A model generated the notes under the pieces. It ran no database searches and had not been told where the DNA came from. It saw nothing but the letters and a program-made list of their open reading frames with translations. A DNA stretch of 64,000 nucleotides from Paramyrothecium sp. XJ0827 (lineage: Eukaryota > Ascomycota > Sordariomycetes > Hypocreales > Stachybotryaceae), in NCBI GenBank assembly GCA_020881915.1, contig JAJFPB010000001.1, positions 2,542,001 through 2,606,000 on the forward strand. The letters run 5' to 3'. This document shows, one piece after another, positions 11,785 to 26,131 of this stretch (within the stretch, counting starts at the first letter, position 1; each line of letters opens with the position of its first letter). Position numbers and translations under genes: made by a program.

Positions 11785-14700
11785 ATGGAGTCACCGCCAA
11801 AGCGCGTCACCCGGTCCAGGGCAGCAGCCAAGGCTACAGACCCTCCGGCCAAGACGACAAAAATCGTGACAGCAGCAGCTAGGGCTCGCACAGCTTCGAC
11901 TGCGACGGCGAGCACGAAAAGCACTGCAGCGAAACGGAAGACGAGGTCTGATGAGGATGAAGCCGATGGCGGTCTCACAGATCAACAACAGTCCGCAGCC
12001 AAGAGGCCCGCACGAGGTCGGCCTAGGAAGGTTGCCGCCGCGGACGAGGAGGCACCAGCCCCCGCCGCTCCCAAGACGACACGTGGAAGAGTCGTGAGAA
12101 AGGAGATTCCCGAAGCTGCAAGGGCCGATCCGGCGCCAGCACGAGCAACGCGTGGCCGCCCCAGGAAGATTGTCGAACCGAAGACGGAGGAACAACCACC
12201 GCAAGAAATCCCAGCGAAGACCACCCGTGGTCGGGCAGCAACCACAACAAAGTCCACGACGGCCGTCTCGACCAAGCCAGCCGTAAAGAAGACGGTCAAG
12301 TTTCAAGAACCCGACAAGGAAAACCTGGAGCCCTCGGCAAAGATCAAAGAGCCCACGACATCCGGATTGCGCGGGCGTCCCGTTCGACGAGCTGCTGCGG
12401 GAGGTTCCCGGACAACAAGAGCCGCCACCAAAACCTCCGATGAGGTTACCAAGAAGCCACTCAGCCCTAAAAAGGTGACGCAAATGCCTGTCTCACGGGA
12501 TAGGGATGAGTCGGAGGACGAGCTGGCCGTTGAGGAGAAGGCGCCCTTCATGGCACTCATGAAGAGCCCAATCAAGCCACCCACCAGCATTTCGGACAAA
12601 GCCAAACAGCCCGTGCCATCAGCAGCAGAGCAGCCAGAGGAGGAAACAACAATGACGGTCAATGCGGCAATCCTAGACCCGCCGGACCTCACCACATCTG
12701 TGCTGACCTCCCCAGCACGGCGACCTCCATCCTCACCCTTCAAGGACACCCTCAAATCTCCTGCTAGGAAAATGGGCGCTGTTCCTTTACCAGGTTCAAC
12801 GATCAAGGCCGCGAGCTCCAACGCGGCCCAGTCAGGCCAGACTGCTTCATTCAAGGCCTCTCTGCTCAACTCTCCTGCCAAGAGACCTCAATCTCCCATC
12901 AAAGGCTTAAATTTTGGATCCGTTACTAAGGCGCAGCACACCCAGTCGGCCATGAAAATTTCGATGTTCCAATCTCCTGCCAAGCGAGCTATGCCTGGAT
13001 TCAAGCCGCTAACAGAGCCTCGACGGCTCGAGTCTGCGGCCGTCAACGACTCTCCACTTCCCAAGCCCCTCATTGTCTCTACTCCAACGCCGGCAAACCG
13101 CAGCCGTCAATCGGAGAAGTTGATGCTTGAAGATGAGCCATCCAACGATGACGAAGCTGTATTCAGCGACCCAATCGAGGAGCTACAGTTTCCTGGCCGC
13201 CTGTCTGCTGTGCTACCTCGCCATGCCGATCCCGCGTTGCAGCAAGGTAGCGTAACGCCAACACCAGCGAACGCACCTGACAGCCTTGGTGCTGTGGAAG
13301 AAACGCCGGTCGCTGGAGAAGCTCTGCGAAGAGCACTTGAAGATGACGGACTTGGTCAAGAGGGCAGCGAATCAGAGAACTACGAGGCCGAAATCCAGTC
13401 CGGAAACCCCCAGTCTCCCGAACTAGGTGCTGTAATCGAAACATTTGCAGACCACTCAATTACAGTTTCAACAAGCTCCCCTCTGTCCGCATCCAGCGCC
13501 GAAGTTGACATGTTTCAGCTTCGGGAGAAGGACCTTGATCCTTGCCAAGATGATTATGATTCAGACGCAGATTTGACTACTGCATTGGATATGCAGCTAG
13601 CTACTCCTACTACTAGCCTTCGACAAGTCCCTTCCAGCAAATCAGATGGAGGCGCTCAAGCTACGACTAAGAGCTCTCGCAGGTCTACCCTGGGCTTCAC
13701 TCTCTTGGCTGAGCAGTTTGGTGCTTGGTCAGCGGCCAGCCCCAAGAAGCCTCTGCCAGTGGCTGCAGGGTCTGACACCGGACCTATTGCTGCTCTCAGT
13801 GAAGACTCGTTGTCCAGTGTCCATTTCTTTGAAGATGAGATGCTGGCGCGGCCCAATCTTATTGCGCAAGAGACTCCAGCCGCCGATGGTTTCGAGAAGG
13901 ATGCCCAGGATCTCGAAATTGAGGAGCCATCTTTTGATGACATCCTAGTAACCGAGGAAGACGTAGCCTTGGCCGAGGAAGCTAATGACATGTCTGTCAT
14001 GGAGCCTGAAGAAATCGAGGAAATCACAAACCACAACCAGTCCTTTGACGATTCCCTTTCAGACGCAAGCCAGGAATATGGGGACGAAAACCAGGTGCCT
14101 ATTGATCCGGCAATGACGGATCGTGCCACCTATGGTGCGCCTAGCACGCCGGTGCGCCCTATCATGATGTCGTTCCATACTACCACTAAAGTCCCCCTGA
14201 AGCCGGCGGACGACTCGACCCCAAGCCCTTTGAAGAAAAAGAGCTTTAGCGCGTCTCGTGTCGCCCCTAAGCGACCTAGTATGTTGTCGAGAAGTGCAAC
14301 AGTTATATCTTATTCTCCTTCCAAAGAGAGCAGAAGGGAATCTGTTGCCAGCAAGCCGAACGTCGTTGTAACCGCCCCGACTACCCCGACACCGGTTACC
14401 CCAACCAAGGCGGATATTTGGTCGACGCTAGGAACGCCTGCTCGCACACCTCGCCGCGACATAGACTCGAACCTGCTCCGTGGAGCCGTTGTCCACGTGG
14501 ATGTGTACACAAGCGATGGCGCGGATGCCAGCAGCATCTTCGTTGAGCTTCTTACCCAGATGGGCGCTCGTTGTGTGAAAACGTGGAACTGGAACCACAA
14601 GGGCTCCGCTCATGATGAGGCGTCATCTGCCAAGGTCGGCATTACTCATGTCGTATACAAAGACGGCGCCAAGGAGACTCTCGAGAAGGTGAGGTCGACC

Positions 14701-15373
14701 AACGGCATCGTTCATTGCGTTGGCGTCAGCTGGGTGCTTGAGTAAGTTTTGCAACGATGAACCTGTTCAAAGGATTGTATGAGCTGACAACAACTGCAGT
14801 TGTGAACGAGAGAACGAGTGGCTAGACGAAGGCCCGTACAGGGTCAGCACCAGCGTTACCCCACGCGGTAAGGGTAGTCGTCGTAAGACCATGGAGCCCA
14901 CAGCACTTGCCGGCTTGAATCAAGCCTGTCTCAGCATCCAACCTAAGAGCGATGCTGCGGCGCGCAACATCAAATCAGCACCAAACACGCCATTGAACCG
15001 TCGTGACAGTACAGTGTGGATGCACACACCATCTGAACAAGACGCGGAGGAGGCCGATGAGGATGATATGGCATGGCCCTCGGCTGTTTTGACTCCAGTG
15101 CCTAAGACCCCGGCACCGGAAGCTATTGCACGATACGTGGCTGATATGCCAGACACACCTTCTGTTGGCGAGGATGAGTTCGAGGATTCTCCGACGAAAC
15201 AATCACTACTGATGCGGACCTGTCCTCCAAAGTCAAAGTACCAGGACCTCGGTGATGGACTTTTGAGCAGGAACAAAGATGAGCAGGTGCTCATGCGACT
15301 GATGGCAGCGCGGCGGAAGAGTTTGCAATTTGCTCCCAAGATTGGAAGCCCGCTGGCGAAGACGTGGGCTTAA
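11785..15373 (+). CDS. Large BRCT-domain protein with AT-hooks and SPAKR repeats
   Basis: An 1176-residue probable nuclear protein; exons 11785-14741 and 14800-15373 (58-nt intron, GTAAGT, branch GCTGAC). The N-terminal 230 residues are Lys/Arg/Ala-rich with AT-hook cores RGRPRK at 12013-12030 and 12151-12168 and related RGR motifs. Four SPA[RK][RK] motifs follow in about 12700-13000 (SPARRP, SPARKM, SPAKRP, SPAKRA), each a likely CDK-type site. The middle is acidic. Near residues 895-1005 a single BRCT domain is seen (LLRGAVVHVDVYTSDG...FVELLTQMGARCVKTWNW...VSWVLDC), interrupted by the intron just after its WVL strand. The C-terminal tail ends with a conserved-looking QFAPKIGSPLAK. The domain set suggests a chromatin or checkpoint role (phosphopeptide reading), but no named orthologue is recognised. 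Confidence 0.88.
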
Positions 15374-16120
15374 GATGGCAAGAGAAGCAACCAGTGCTTC
15401 TCTGTCCATGGGTGACTTTTTGGCGTTAAGTTAGGGACCGGATGTTTTCACTTTGAGGGGTCAATCGTATCAATCGCTCATTGCAGGGAAATGCAGCCGG
15501 TTAAGGCATTGGTTTTTGGAATGGCGTTTAGGAGGCAAATTGTATGAGAAGACTAGGGACGCTACAAGAATCCCGATGGCCCAATGTCATGTTTAGTACT
15601 GAAATCCACCTTGCAATACAAAACTTTGCGCGGAACTACTCTTTTGAACTGTTCAACCCAAAAAGACGTGAGCAATGCCGCAAAGGCGAATTTCATTGAC
15701 TCTTCAATCTATAGAGCATATCGCTTGAGCTGGGGTATTTGGGCCGCTCTAAATGGAGCCATCAACAAAGAGATGGCTCTATAAGCTCTGTCAAACCTGC
15801 AGGCTTGGTAGTCCGTTACGAACCAGTGGTTTTCATAGATCCCCCTCACCCGACAGCGTAGCCTTGGGTGCTTGTTGTGGAGCGTTGTGGTAGCAACTGC
15901 GTTGGCGCTCGATGCCATGGGCGAGATGTCACAGCGCGTCAGAATCCTGTATAGTGTTTTCCGTCTCCAGGGCCGATTGAAATTTATGATGTAAATCAAT
16001 CGATCACGATTGAGGGGTGCTTCAATCCCCGGTAGTCTCGAGAAAATCCAACCCCACGTGTCTATACGGCTCCCTCTGGAAACTGTGCCCTGGCGATGCC
16101 ACACGCGCGCCCCGGGTCGA
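15374..16120. other. Convergent 3' region, BRCT gene and HYPK-like gene
   Basis: 747 bp between two convergent stops; AT-richer than the genes. No credible coding frame and no RNA gene seen. Expected to hold both transcript ends. Confidence 0.4.
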
Positions 16121-16495
16121 TCAAGCAGAGACGTAGGCCCTCATGGCCTTGACGGCATCGCCCTCGTGGGCCTTGAGGAGCTCGGTCGCCCTGGGCTTGG
16201 TGAGGTCGAGCTCGTCGACGAGCAGGGCGACGTCGGCCTGGTCGACCTTGACGGCGGCCTTGACGTCCTTGCGGGCCGCGGCAGCGCCGCCGCCGCCGAG
16301 CGTCTTCATGGCCTTGCTGACGGCCTCCTGGTCGACGTTGCGGGCCGAGGCCGAGGCGTCGTCGTTGGCGTCGTCGAGGCTGGCGAGGGCGGAGGCGGCC
16401 TTGCGGTCCTCGGCCGACTTGGCGGCGGGGAGCTCGTCCTCGACGTCGCCGGTGGTGGCGCCCTCAACGACCGTGGGAGGCTGCTTGTCGGCCAT
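16121..16495 (-). CDS. HYPK-like UBA-domain protein, ribosome-associated NatA regulator candidate
   Basis: A single-exon protein of 124 residues starting MADKQPP. The N-terminal two thirds are acidic, Ala-rich and disordered-looking. The C-terminal 45 residues (VDQADVALLVDELDLTKPRATELLKAHEGD...) match the NAC-alpha-like UBA domain of huntingtin-interacting protein K. In known systems HYPK binds the NatA N-terminal acetyltransferase at the ribosome. The frame stays open 75 codons upstream, but without an ATG and with poor composition, so the start at 16495 is preferred. It is divergent from the DAHP synthase gene. An alternative would be a fragment of NAC-alpha, but the NAC beta-barrel is absent. 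Confidence 0.85.
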   Translation of the reverse strand: MADKQPPTVVEGATTGDVEDELPAAKSAEDRKAASALASLDDANDDASASARNVDQEAVSKAMKTLGGGGAAAARKDVKAAVKVDQADVALLVDELDLTKPRATELLKAHEGDAVKAMRAYVSA

Positions 16496-17342
16496 GGTGT
16501 GGGAATAGCGGGGGAGGTTGTTTGGGCGAGGAGATGCGGTTGCGAAAGAGGGTTTGGGGGTGGTCAAGTAGTGAAGCAAGGTCAGCCAAGGTAAGGCAAG
16601 GTAAAAGGTGTAGGGCGAATTGGAGCTCCAGAGGCTACACGGTTTGGCAGTAACGGTCGCTTCCCGATTGGGTAGGCGGGGTTGAATCCCCCCATTGGGC
16701 GGTGAGCATTTTTGTGCCACAAGAAAAACATCCCACCTTTTGTCTTATTACCCATTGAGGATACCTTAACACGCGTATAGAGAGGGAGGGGCAGCTAAAT
16801 TGTGAATAGAGCCCCAGACAGTCCTGGTGGGAGATGCAGCAGTGCAAGGATTATTTAGGCAATTTAAGGCATCATTTGCAGGCTTCGCGGTGTTGACAGA
16901 TCTCGTAGGCTCTGCAAGCCCGTCACCTGTTGCCACATTGGGTAGTCGGAGGTAGAACTAGAACTAGAACTGACGGCCTCTGCGGCGGCGAGTGTGACCT
17001 TGCTTGACTTACCCCGGTGAAGTGGGCAAGCACGTCCCCAATCCTGTATAGTACTGTGCCCTCTATTGTGAAAGTACATGTTTGTGAATCCATCCGTGAC
17101 TCACACCCAATCTTTCTTCATCTTTCCTACGCGAGGCTCACTGTATTGCGGCTACTGAGGTCGGATTCTCAATCGAGGTATCTTTCTTGTGAATTCATCA
17201 CCCGATCCACGGCTTGTGGGGAGCTTTGCTGCATCACCAATTTTTTTCCCTGGTAAGAACTTCCCTACTCCTTCGCGTGGAACCACATCCAATCTCACCA
17301 TTGGAACCACAGAACACGTACAGTCTCGACACAACCTACGCC
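16496..17342. promoter_or_regulatory. Divergent promoter HYPK-like / DAHP synthase
   Basis: 847 bp separating two divergent ATGs. It contains AAGGTAAGGCAAGGTAAA near the HYPK side (16588-16605) and a TGACTCA site (17097-17103) on the DAHP synthase side. Confidence 0.55.
17097..17103 (+). promoter_or_regulatory. CPC1/GCN4-type site TGACTCA
   Basis: A perfect match to the Gcn4/Cpc1 bZIP site, 240 bp upstream of the DAHP synthase ATG. Cross-pathway control of aromatic amino acid genes through this site is established in fungi; use here is inferred. Confidence 0.55.
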
Positions 17343-17357
17343 ATGTCTTTAGAGCAG

Positions 17358-17388
<31 letters not shown>

Positions 17389-18837
17389 CATGGGAACCCT
17401 CGACATGGAGGTCGAAACCCGTCAAGCAGTCTCCTGCGTACCCTGACCAGACGAAGCTGTCCAAGGCCGTTGGGGAGCTGAACCGCATGCCGCCCATCGT
17501 CCACCCCAATGAGATCCTGCGCCTCAAGGCCCATCTTCGCGACGTTGCTCACGGCAAGGCATTCCTGCTGCAGGGCGGCGACTGCGCCGAGCTCTTTGAC
17601 TACTGCGAGCAGGGCGCCATTGAGTCCAAGATCAAGCTGCTGCTGCAGATGAGCGTGGTTCTCATCTGGGGCACCAACAAGCCTGTCGTCCGTATAGGAC
17701 GCATGGCCGGCCAGTATGCTAAGCCTCGGTCTAGCCCAACGGAAATTGTCGACGGGCGCGAGCTCCCCAGCTTCCGGGGTGATATTCTCAATGGTTTTCA
17801 CGTTGATGAGAGAGAAATCGATCCCAATCGCTTGGTCAAGTAAGTCGAAGACACCCAATCGCAGCCTTCCAACACTTCCGAGTTGATTTTAACTTGCAGA
17901 CAGAGCCTATCATTACTCGGCAGCCACTCTCAATTACATCCGATCCGCCATTTCCTCTGGATTCGCCGACCTGCATCGCCCCCTGGATTGGGGCCTGGGC
18001 CACGTCCGTGACCCCTCGCTCAAGGAGAAGTATTCCGCCATTGCCACAAGCATTCAGCAGACGCTCCGGTTCATGCAGGTTATCAACTCACGGCCCGACA
18101 AGCTCGAGACAATTGAGCTCTTCACAAGCCACGAGGGTCTGCTCCTCGAGTATGAAGAGGCACTGACTCGTCTCTTGGAAAAACCGGCTTCCTTCAAGGA
18201 TTCTTCGGACTCCAAAGAGACGGAGGCCGATCCTGACAGCCAGAAAGAGTACTACGACACATCAGCTCATTTCCTCTGGATTGGCGATCGTACCCGTCAA
18301 ATCGACCATGCACATGTTGAGTTCTTCCGAGGCGTAGCGAACCCGATCGGCATCAAGGTTGGCCCCACTACCCCTGTCGAGGATCTTCTTGCCCTTCTCC
18401 GGACCCTTAACCCCAGCTGCGAACCCGGCAAGATCACGCTCATCACTCGCTACGGCGCCAAGCGCGTCGGTGATCTGCTGCCTCAACACATTCGTGCTGT
18501 CGAGGATTCCGAGTACAAGCGCTGTGTGGTCTGGCAGTGTGACCCTATGCACGGCAACACTCTCTCCACACCTACCGGTATCAAGACCCGCCGCTTCAAC
18601 GACATTTACCAGGAGCTCAGCGAGACACTTCGCATTCACAAAGAGCAAGGGAGCTACCTCGGTGGTGTCCACCTCGAACTGACAGGCGATGCTGTCACAG
18701 AATGCCTTGGAGGTAGCGAGGGTCTCGACGAGGACGACCTCTCGACCAATTATACTTCTTTCTGCGATCCCCGTCTCAATGAAAAGCAGGCACTTGAGTT
18801 GGCCTTCCTCGTCGCCGACCACTTTTCCCGAGCATAA
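17343..18837 (+). CDS. Class II (plant-type) 3-deoxy-7-phosphoheptulonate synthase
   Basis: First enzyme of the shikimate pathway: condenses phosphoenolpyruvate with erythrose 4-phosphate to DAHP. 476 residues; exons 17343-17839 and 17904-18837 (64-nt intron, phase 2, frame restored exactly). Family hallmarks are clear: LLQGGDCAELFD near residue 80, GRMAGQYAKPRS near 120, LDWGLGHVRD after the intron, HFLWIGDRTRQ then NPIGIKVGP, and RYGAKRVGDLLP. Length fits the class II family (about 450-480). Upstream lie a CPC1-type site and a CT-rich leader. A run of eight CAG codons follows the start (poly-Gln). The many filamentous-fungal class I isozymes are unrelated in sequence, so this is not a duplicate of those. 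The product is presumably cytosolic. Confidence 0.95.
17364..17387 (+). repeat. (CAG)8 coding for poly-glutamine
   Basis: Eight uninterrupted CAG codons near the N-terminus of the DAHP synthase, preceded by GAG-CAG-CAA-GAG; likely length-polymorphic. Confidence 0.9.
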
Positions 18838-19318
18838 GAAAACACAAGGACAAGGGGTCGAATGATTAATGATATTTTGGAAAACAGAAACATCTCGGAT
18901 TAAACTGTTGGTCTCCTTGTATGCTTGGATGTAGCCCCGGCATCTGATTTCTATGGCAAGTGCTTCTGTCGTGCCTTCAGCTGCATAGCCCAAAGCAGAA
19001 GCGAGCGGGAGGTATATAGTGGGGACAAAGAGAAGAGGATTGGTATTGTATGGATCAAAAAAGTATTTAAGTAATCTCGTTTTAGCATGAGAACGAAGCA
19101 TTGAACAGAGATGGACACCGAGTTTATTACTTCAGGGGCAAAGCGTGCTGCTGTTCCCTCTGTCAAATGACCACTGTTGCTTACCTCCATAATTTTTGAA
19201 GCATGTTTTGAATTAAAATGAGAGCAGGCAAGAGTCATTACAAGACACCTAGTTAGTACGCCTTGCCAGCTTTCCCCTTCCCCCATAATATCGCAAGAAC
19301 ACCTGATGATGCAGCGCC
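18838..19318. other. Convergent 3' region, DAHP synthase and epimerase
   Basis: 481 bp, AT-richer than its flanks. No open frame or RNA signal of note. Confidence 0.4.
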
Positions 19319-21562
<2,244 letters not shown>

Positions 21563-23279
21563 TCATTGCGGCCTGCGCTGAGATTCCTCGTCCTGGGAGA
21601 CAAACATGCCATTGTCTGTAACGGTCTCCCGGCTGCTCAAGTCACTGTTGCTGGCTCGGCTGTTGTGGTTCGCAATGGCCTTCTCGTCATCGACACCAAT
21701 GAGCAGCTCTCCGTTCTTTCCATAGCGTCGAGGCTCCACGCGTGCCTGGTGAACCACGTCAAAGGCGCCCTTCCATCCAGTTACCTTCCGGAAGATGGTG
21801 TCCATCTCCTCGAGTGATCGGTAGGCCGTCTCAGGGAAAAAGAAGTACACAGTTGGCACAATGATGGCGTTTATGATCGCGAAGATGGTGTAAGTGTGAT
21901 GCTTGATGCTGTCGAAGGCAATCGGCGTAATCATGACAACCAAAAAGTTGAAGATCCAGTTGGACGACGTCGACAGGGCATTGGCGGGTGCTCGTGTGCG
22001 CAGCGGCGTAATCTCAGCCGGGTACAACCAAGTCATTCCAAGCCAACCGATAGCGAAGAAAGTGTTGAAGACAAACAGGAAAACAATGCCCGCAATCTTG
22101 AATCCGGTAGGCTCCTGGGAGTTGACACCAGCCAAGATGGCCATTGTCGCCGCCTGGCCGACAGCGCCGAACAACATGAGCTTGCGGCGTCCCACGCGTT
22201 CAACGAGGAACAGAGCAGGCCAAGAGGCAATGAAGTACTCGGTACCGTTCAGTGCAGCCAACAGACGAGCCAAGAAAGGCGACATGCCTAGATCTCTGTA
22301 GATTTCGGCCGCATAGTACGTGATGAGGTTGATGCCGCTGATCTGCTGGAACATTTGCGCCACGAACGCAATGGTTGTTCGGTGCAGAGTGCGGTTCTTG
22401 TCGCGGGCGAACAAGTCGCCGAAGCCTCCCTTGTCCATCTCCATGACAGTCTCCTTGATGGCACGGAACTCATTCTCGACATATTTGTCGTTAATGTCAA
22501 CATCAGCAATGGCGGCAATGACATCCTTGGCCTCCTCCTCCTGACCCTTAAGAATGAGCCATCGGGGGGACTCAGGCAAGCCAAGGACGAAGGTGAGGAT
22601 GAAAAGACAAAAGGCAATTTGGAATGCCAATGGGAAGCGCCAAGAAACAGAGCTCGGTGAAGCAAAGGCCATTCCGAGATCAACCCAGTATGAAATCGCA
22701 ATACCGCCACTAATGAGGGCACCTTCGATCATGACGAGTTTGCCGCGCTTGTGCGCTGAACATGTCTCGGACTGCCACATGGGAACGGTGGACGTGTTTC
22801 CACCGTTGCCTAGACCAGTGATGATGCGACCGATGATGAGCTGTTCCAGACTGAAGGCGGAAGCTTGAAGGATGGCGCCGATAATCATAATAGATGTACC
22901 AAGGAAGATCATTCGTCGTCGGCCGAGGGGGTTGCCCAGCCAAATGGTGATGACAGCACCAAGAAAGCATCCGAGGTTATACGAGGCCACGGCGATGCCT
23001 TGGTGGGTAGACCTTTCCGAACGGAGAGCCGCGTCACCCTCAATGCTGGGATCGTTTGGCCAGATCGCAGGGAACTGTCTCATGAACGTATCCATGGTCA
23101 GGACACCACCTGTGACACCCTGGTCTGTTGAAAATGGTCAATACAATTTTCTCGGTCAAGTAAAGATATTAGATAGGGAACCTTGGCGTACCATAACCGA
23201 ACAACAAGAAATCACAACCAGCAACGGCTGAGATGAAGTAGTTGAGGCTTCTGCCTCGAAGACCAAAATACTTCCCCAT
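21563..23279 (-). CDS. MFS sugar transporter (sugar porter family)
   Basis: Twelve-helix hexose/disaccharide-type permease of the plasma membrane. 549 residues; exons 23279-23192 and 23124-21563 (67-nt intron splitting the Asp of GYDQGVTGG). Sugar-porter signatures are present: FGYDQGVTGGVL in the first loop, NPLGRRRMIFLG, GRIITGLGNGG, PESPRWLILKG before the central loop, QQISGINLITYY in TM7, VGRRKLMLFG, and PETAYRSLEEMD at the end of TM12. The C-terminal tail is Ser/Glu-rich, usual for regulated turnover. A TATAAAG box lies 171 bp upstream. Substrate cannot be told from sequence. An upstream GTG-led open frame exists but the ATG at 23279 fits family N-termini (MGKYFGLRG). Confidence 0.94.
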
Positions 23280-26131
23280 GATGGCTGAAGTGGGTGTAGC
23301 GAGCCAATATGCCAAGGTCCTTGTGTATGTGTAGATGCCTCGCCAGATCAACACGGACACTGCAGCAAGTACACAGGAAGAATATAAGCGAAACTTTGAG
23401 CTGACTTGAGAGCAGTGAAAGTCAACGCCGAAAGGGGAACGAAAGGGTCTTTATAAGAAAAAAAACAGAGTTGAGGAGAAGCATGCTTCTATAGCGCCTC
23501 CCCATTTACATCTCCACGTTCCTGAACCGCCGTCATGGTGTCTTGTGGGCCGAATCCAACTGTACACCGCTAGAGAGAAGAGAGAGAGTGGCACGCCGGT
23601 GATACGCTGGTGCCTGAAATTTTTTCCTTCTCCCCTATTTTGATCGCACCGGTATACGATTCAGTAGAGATGCAACACAGTCGTTATGCGTAACACTGAT
23701 CCCGTTCCTCTTCGAGAACAAGCATTCGAGGGCGATGGCTGGTTTCGGACTAGTTCCTGGGCACTTTTAACCAAACGTGGAGTTACGAGAGCCCACCAAC
23801 GACGTCATTTGTCGAAAGGGTGGGGTGGAAAACCGGGCCTTGTCGGGAATATCGCAGTGAGTGTGCTTCAACATCCAACCACGACGCCGCAACGTTATGA
23901 ACGGAGACACCGGCCAACTTCCTGACGGGCCGGCGTGGTTACCAACATGGGCAGACGTGGGCACGAATCTTCTGACGAGCGAATGGGACGAAGTGAAAGG
24001 TACCACCAGCATGATTCGTGAGGGGGTTGCGGAGAGTGGCCAGGGATCCGATGTGAAGGCGAGACGTAAACACAAGCTGGCAAATGTTATCGAACAGTCG
24101 CGCGGTCCATGCCAAGACCGTGGGAACAGGGCCTCGAGATTTGGAAATACCCGACCATGCGTCGCACCGTAGGATGCACAACATGCCCGGCCATCTCTCA
24201 CCCACTGTGTTGTCGCCCTGCACGGGACGGCATATTCTCTTGGTTTTGGATTGGAATCACGCATTCTGACGGTATCGTAGATGAGAGCGCGGTCCCCAGA
24301 TCTTGGAAGCGTGGAATTCTGGAACTCTGGAACTCCCAAGAAACTCTCCCCAGATCTTCAGAACCCCAAGATTAGCTTATCGATGGGCCAAGAGGGATGC
24401 GCTGCTACGCCGAGCACTCAGTTCGTTGCCCAGCCGGGTCACAGGACGGCAGAACCACAGTGCCTACCGTGACGTAGGGAGATTTTCTTAGCGGGTGTGA
24501 GGGCTACCGCTCGCGGTGACAGTGCCATCGAGGGATCGCCACGGCCGGTCCCAAGCCTGTACAAGGCGGGAACTTGAGGCTCGGCCGTCTTGTCCCGTGT
24601 CCGGGCCGGTGCCAAGGAGGTATCTCGGCCGTGCTTTGCGCTCGGTGGAGCAGTTCGTCTCCAGAGCACGCGTGAGGTCCCACTCGCTAGCAGCAGCGCG
24701 ACCCGGTCTTATAGATTTTTTTATGATGCTCCATGCGCGTTTCGCGCAAAAGAAAGGACGAGTGCTAATCAAGGAAAAGATGTCGGAGAAGGGGCGAGGT
24801 GTACAAGCCGGGGAAGGGGAACCTGGGTAATCCACCAGCAATTGGTGGGACTGCTGCTCTCCAGGAACAAGGAAGGCGCGCTTCGTCTCCTATAACCCGT
24901 CGGAATCTTTAGAAGCCTTAGTGCTGCGGCCCTACATGTTGCCTTACCCTGAAATTACCTCCTGATCCCTGGAGGGTCCTCTGAGGGTCTCTGCTCGTGT
25001 CCTTGGCAAGCCTGGCCAGAGGAATGGCTTCTTCGCAGCCTCCCCGGAGACCTCATCGGCCGTTTTGAGGCTCCGCTTGACGTCACTCCCTCACCTAGCG
25101 GCCGGACCTAAGGCTGTCGCAATTCTCCATTGTAATCTGCAGCCTTTTGGTCCTTTTGTTTTTGTGTCAGAGGTGATTGATGTGCTTCCTCGGTCTCTTT
25201 CCGAAGGCATAGTGTACGTACTGTACTGTCCATCGCAGCGGAAAAGGCTGAAACTTGGAGGCGGGGCTGGATATTGGAAAGGCGAGGCACGATGTTGTTT
25301 GGACTGCCTCATGTCTACTAAATGATGCAATGGTGAACAAAATTTTACCATTATTCTCGGGTACAGGGTTTTTTTTCTTCTGCCGCTCCTCCTCTTCCCT
25401 CCAAAAGTTCACAAATGGGGATAGGAGCAGTTTATCTGGGGCATGGAAACTTCCCATCATCTTCATTTCGGGGGGCATCCTCAACAGGCCTCCAAAGGGC
25501 TATACAGTATGAAATCCAGTGTTTGGGCCGCGTCTATCCAATAAATGTACCTCGTGAACTTGATGCTCCTCCAGAGGATACACTCCTTCTGGGGTTCATT
25601 TCAAAAGTATGAGCGCTGTCCATCTCATGGCAGCCTTTACAGTCTTATCTCTTGGGCTTGACCCATGCCAAGCCCTGCATGCGGCTGCTCCTTGAACTAA
25701 ATGCCCGAGCCCGTGTCTCCCGGCCCTCTGCCGATCACTTCGAACCCGGTCCGAAATCTAACCGGAATAGGCAATTTCGACCCCGACCCCCCCCGGCCAC
25801 TTTTCTTTCCCTGCACCATCGACATGTCGTTTCATCCGAGTCCGTAGAGTTTCGCTCAAACGGAGCATCTGCCGGATTGTGACGAGGGAAGACCAAGCTT
25901 GTACTAGGATAAGATCATCATTTCATGACTGACTACATGAGTATGCCGGCTAAACTTGGACAACATATACCAAACACGCCGAGCACTCGCGACTCAATTG
26001 TCGACTTCTAAGAGTACTAAAAAGAACCTGATCCAATGGACAAAAGTTTCCCATCCAATGCTCTAACCGGAAAATGCACATTCTACGCCAGTAATCATGC
26101 ATGCTGATGCTCCTTGCGTGTGTCCTCCGCT
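23280..26131. other. 2.85 kb intergenic region, no gene recognised
   Basis: Lies between the sugar-transporter start and the Rif1 stop. Small frames (117 codons at most) on both strands look random. The word CCCAGATCTT recurs at about 24295 and 24351. It carries the sugar-transporter promoter at its left end. No transposon ends, tRNA or repeat array seen. Confidence 0.5.
23450..23455 (-). promoter_or_regulatory. TATA box of the sugar transporter
   Basis: TATAAA on the minus strand, 171 bp upstream of the ATG at 23279, a normal fungal distance. Confidence 0.45.

Noticed and set aside
16675..16692. GGGGTTGAATCCCC resembling a tRNA T-arm
   Set aside because: No acceptor stem or D-arm around it.
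21563..23279. Sugar transporter and xylose reductase as a pentose-use cluster
   Set aside because: They are about 27 kb apart with many unrelated housekeeping genes between; no xylitol dehydrogenase or xylulokinase present.
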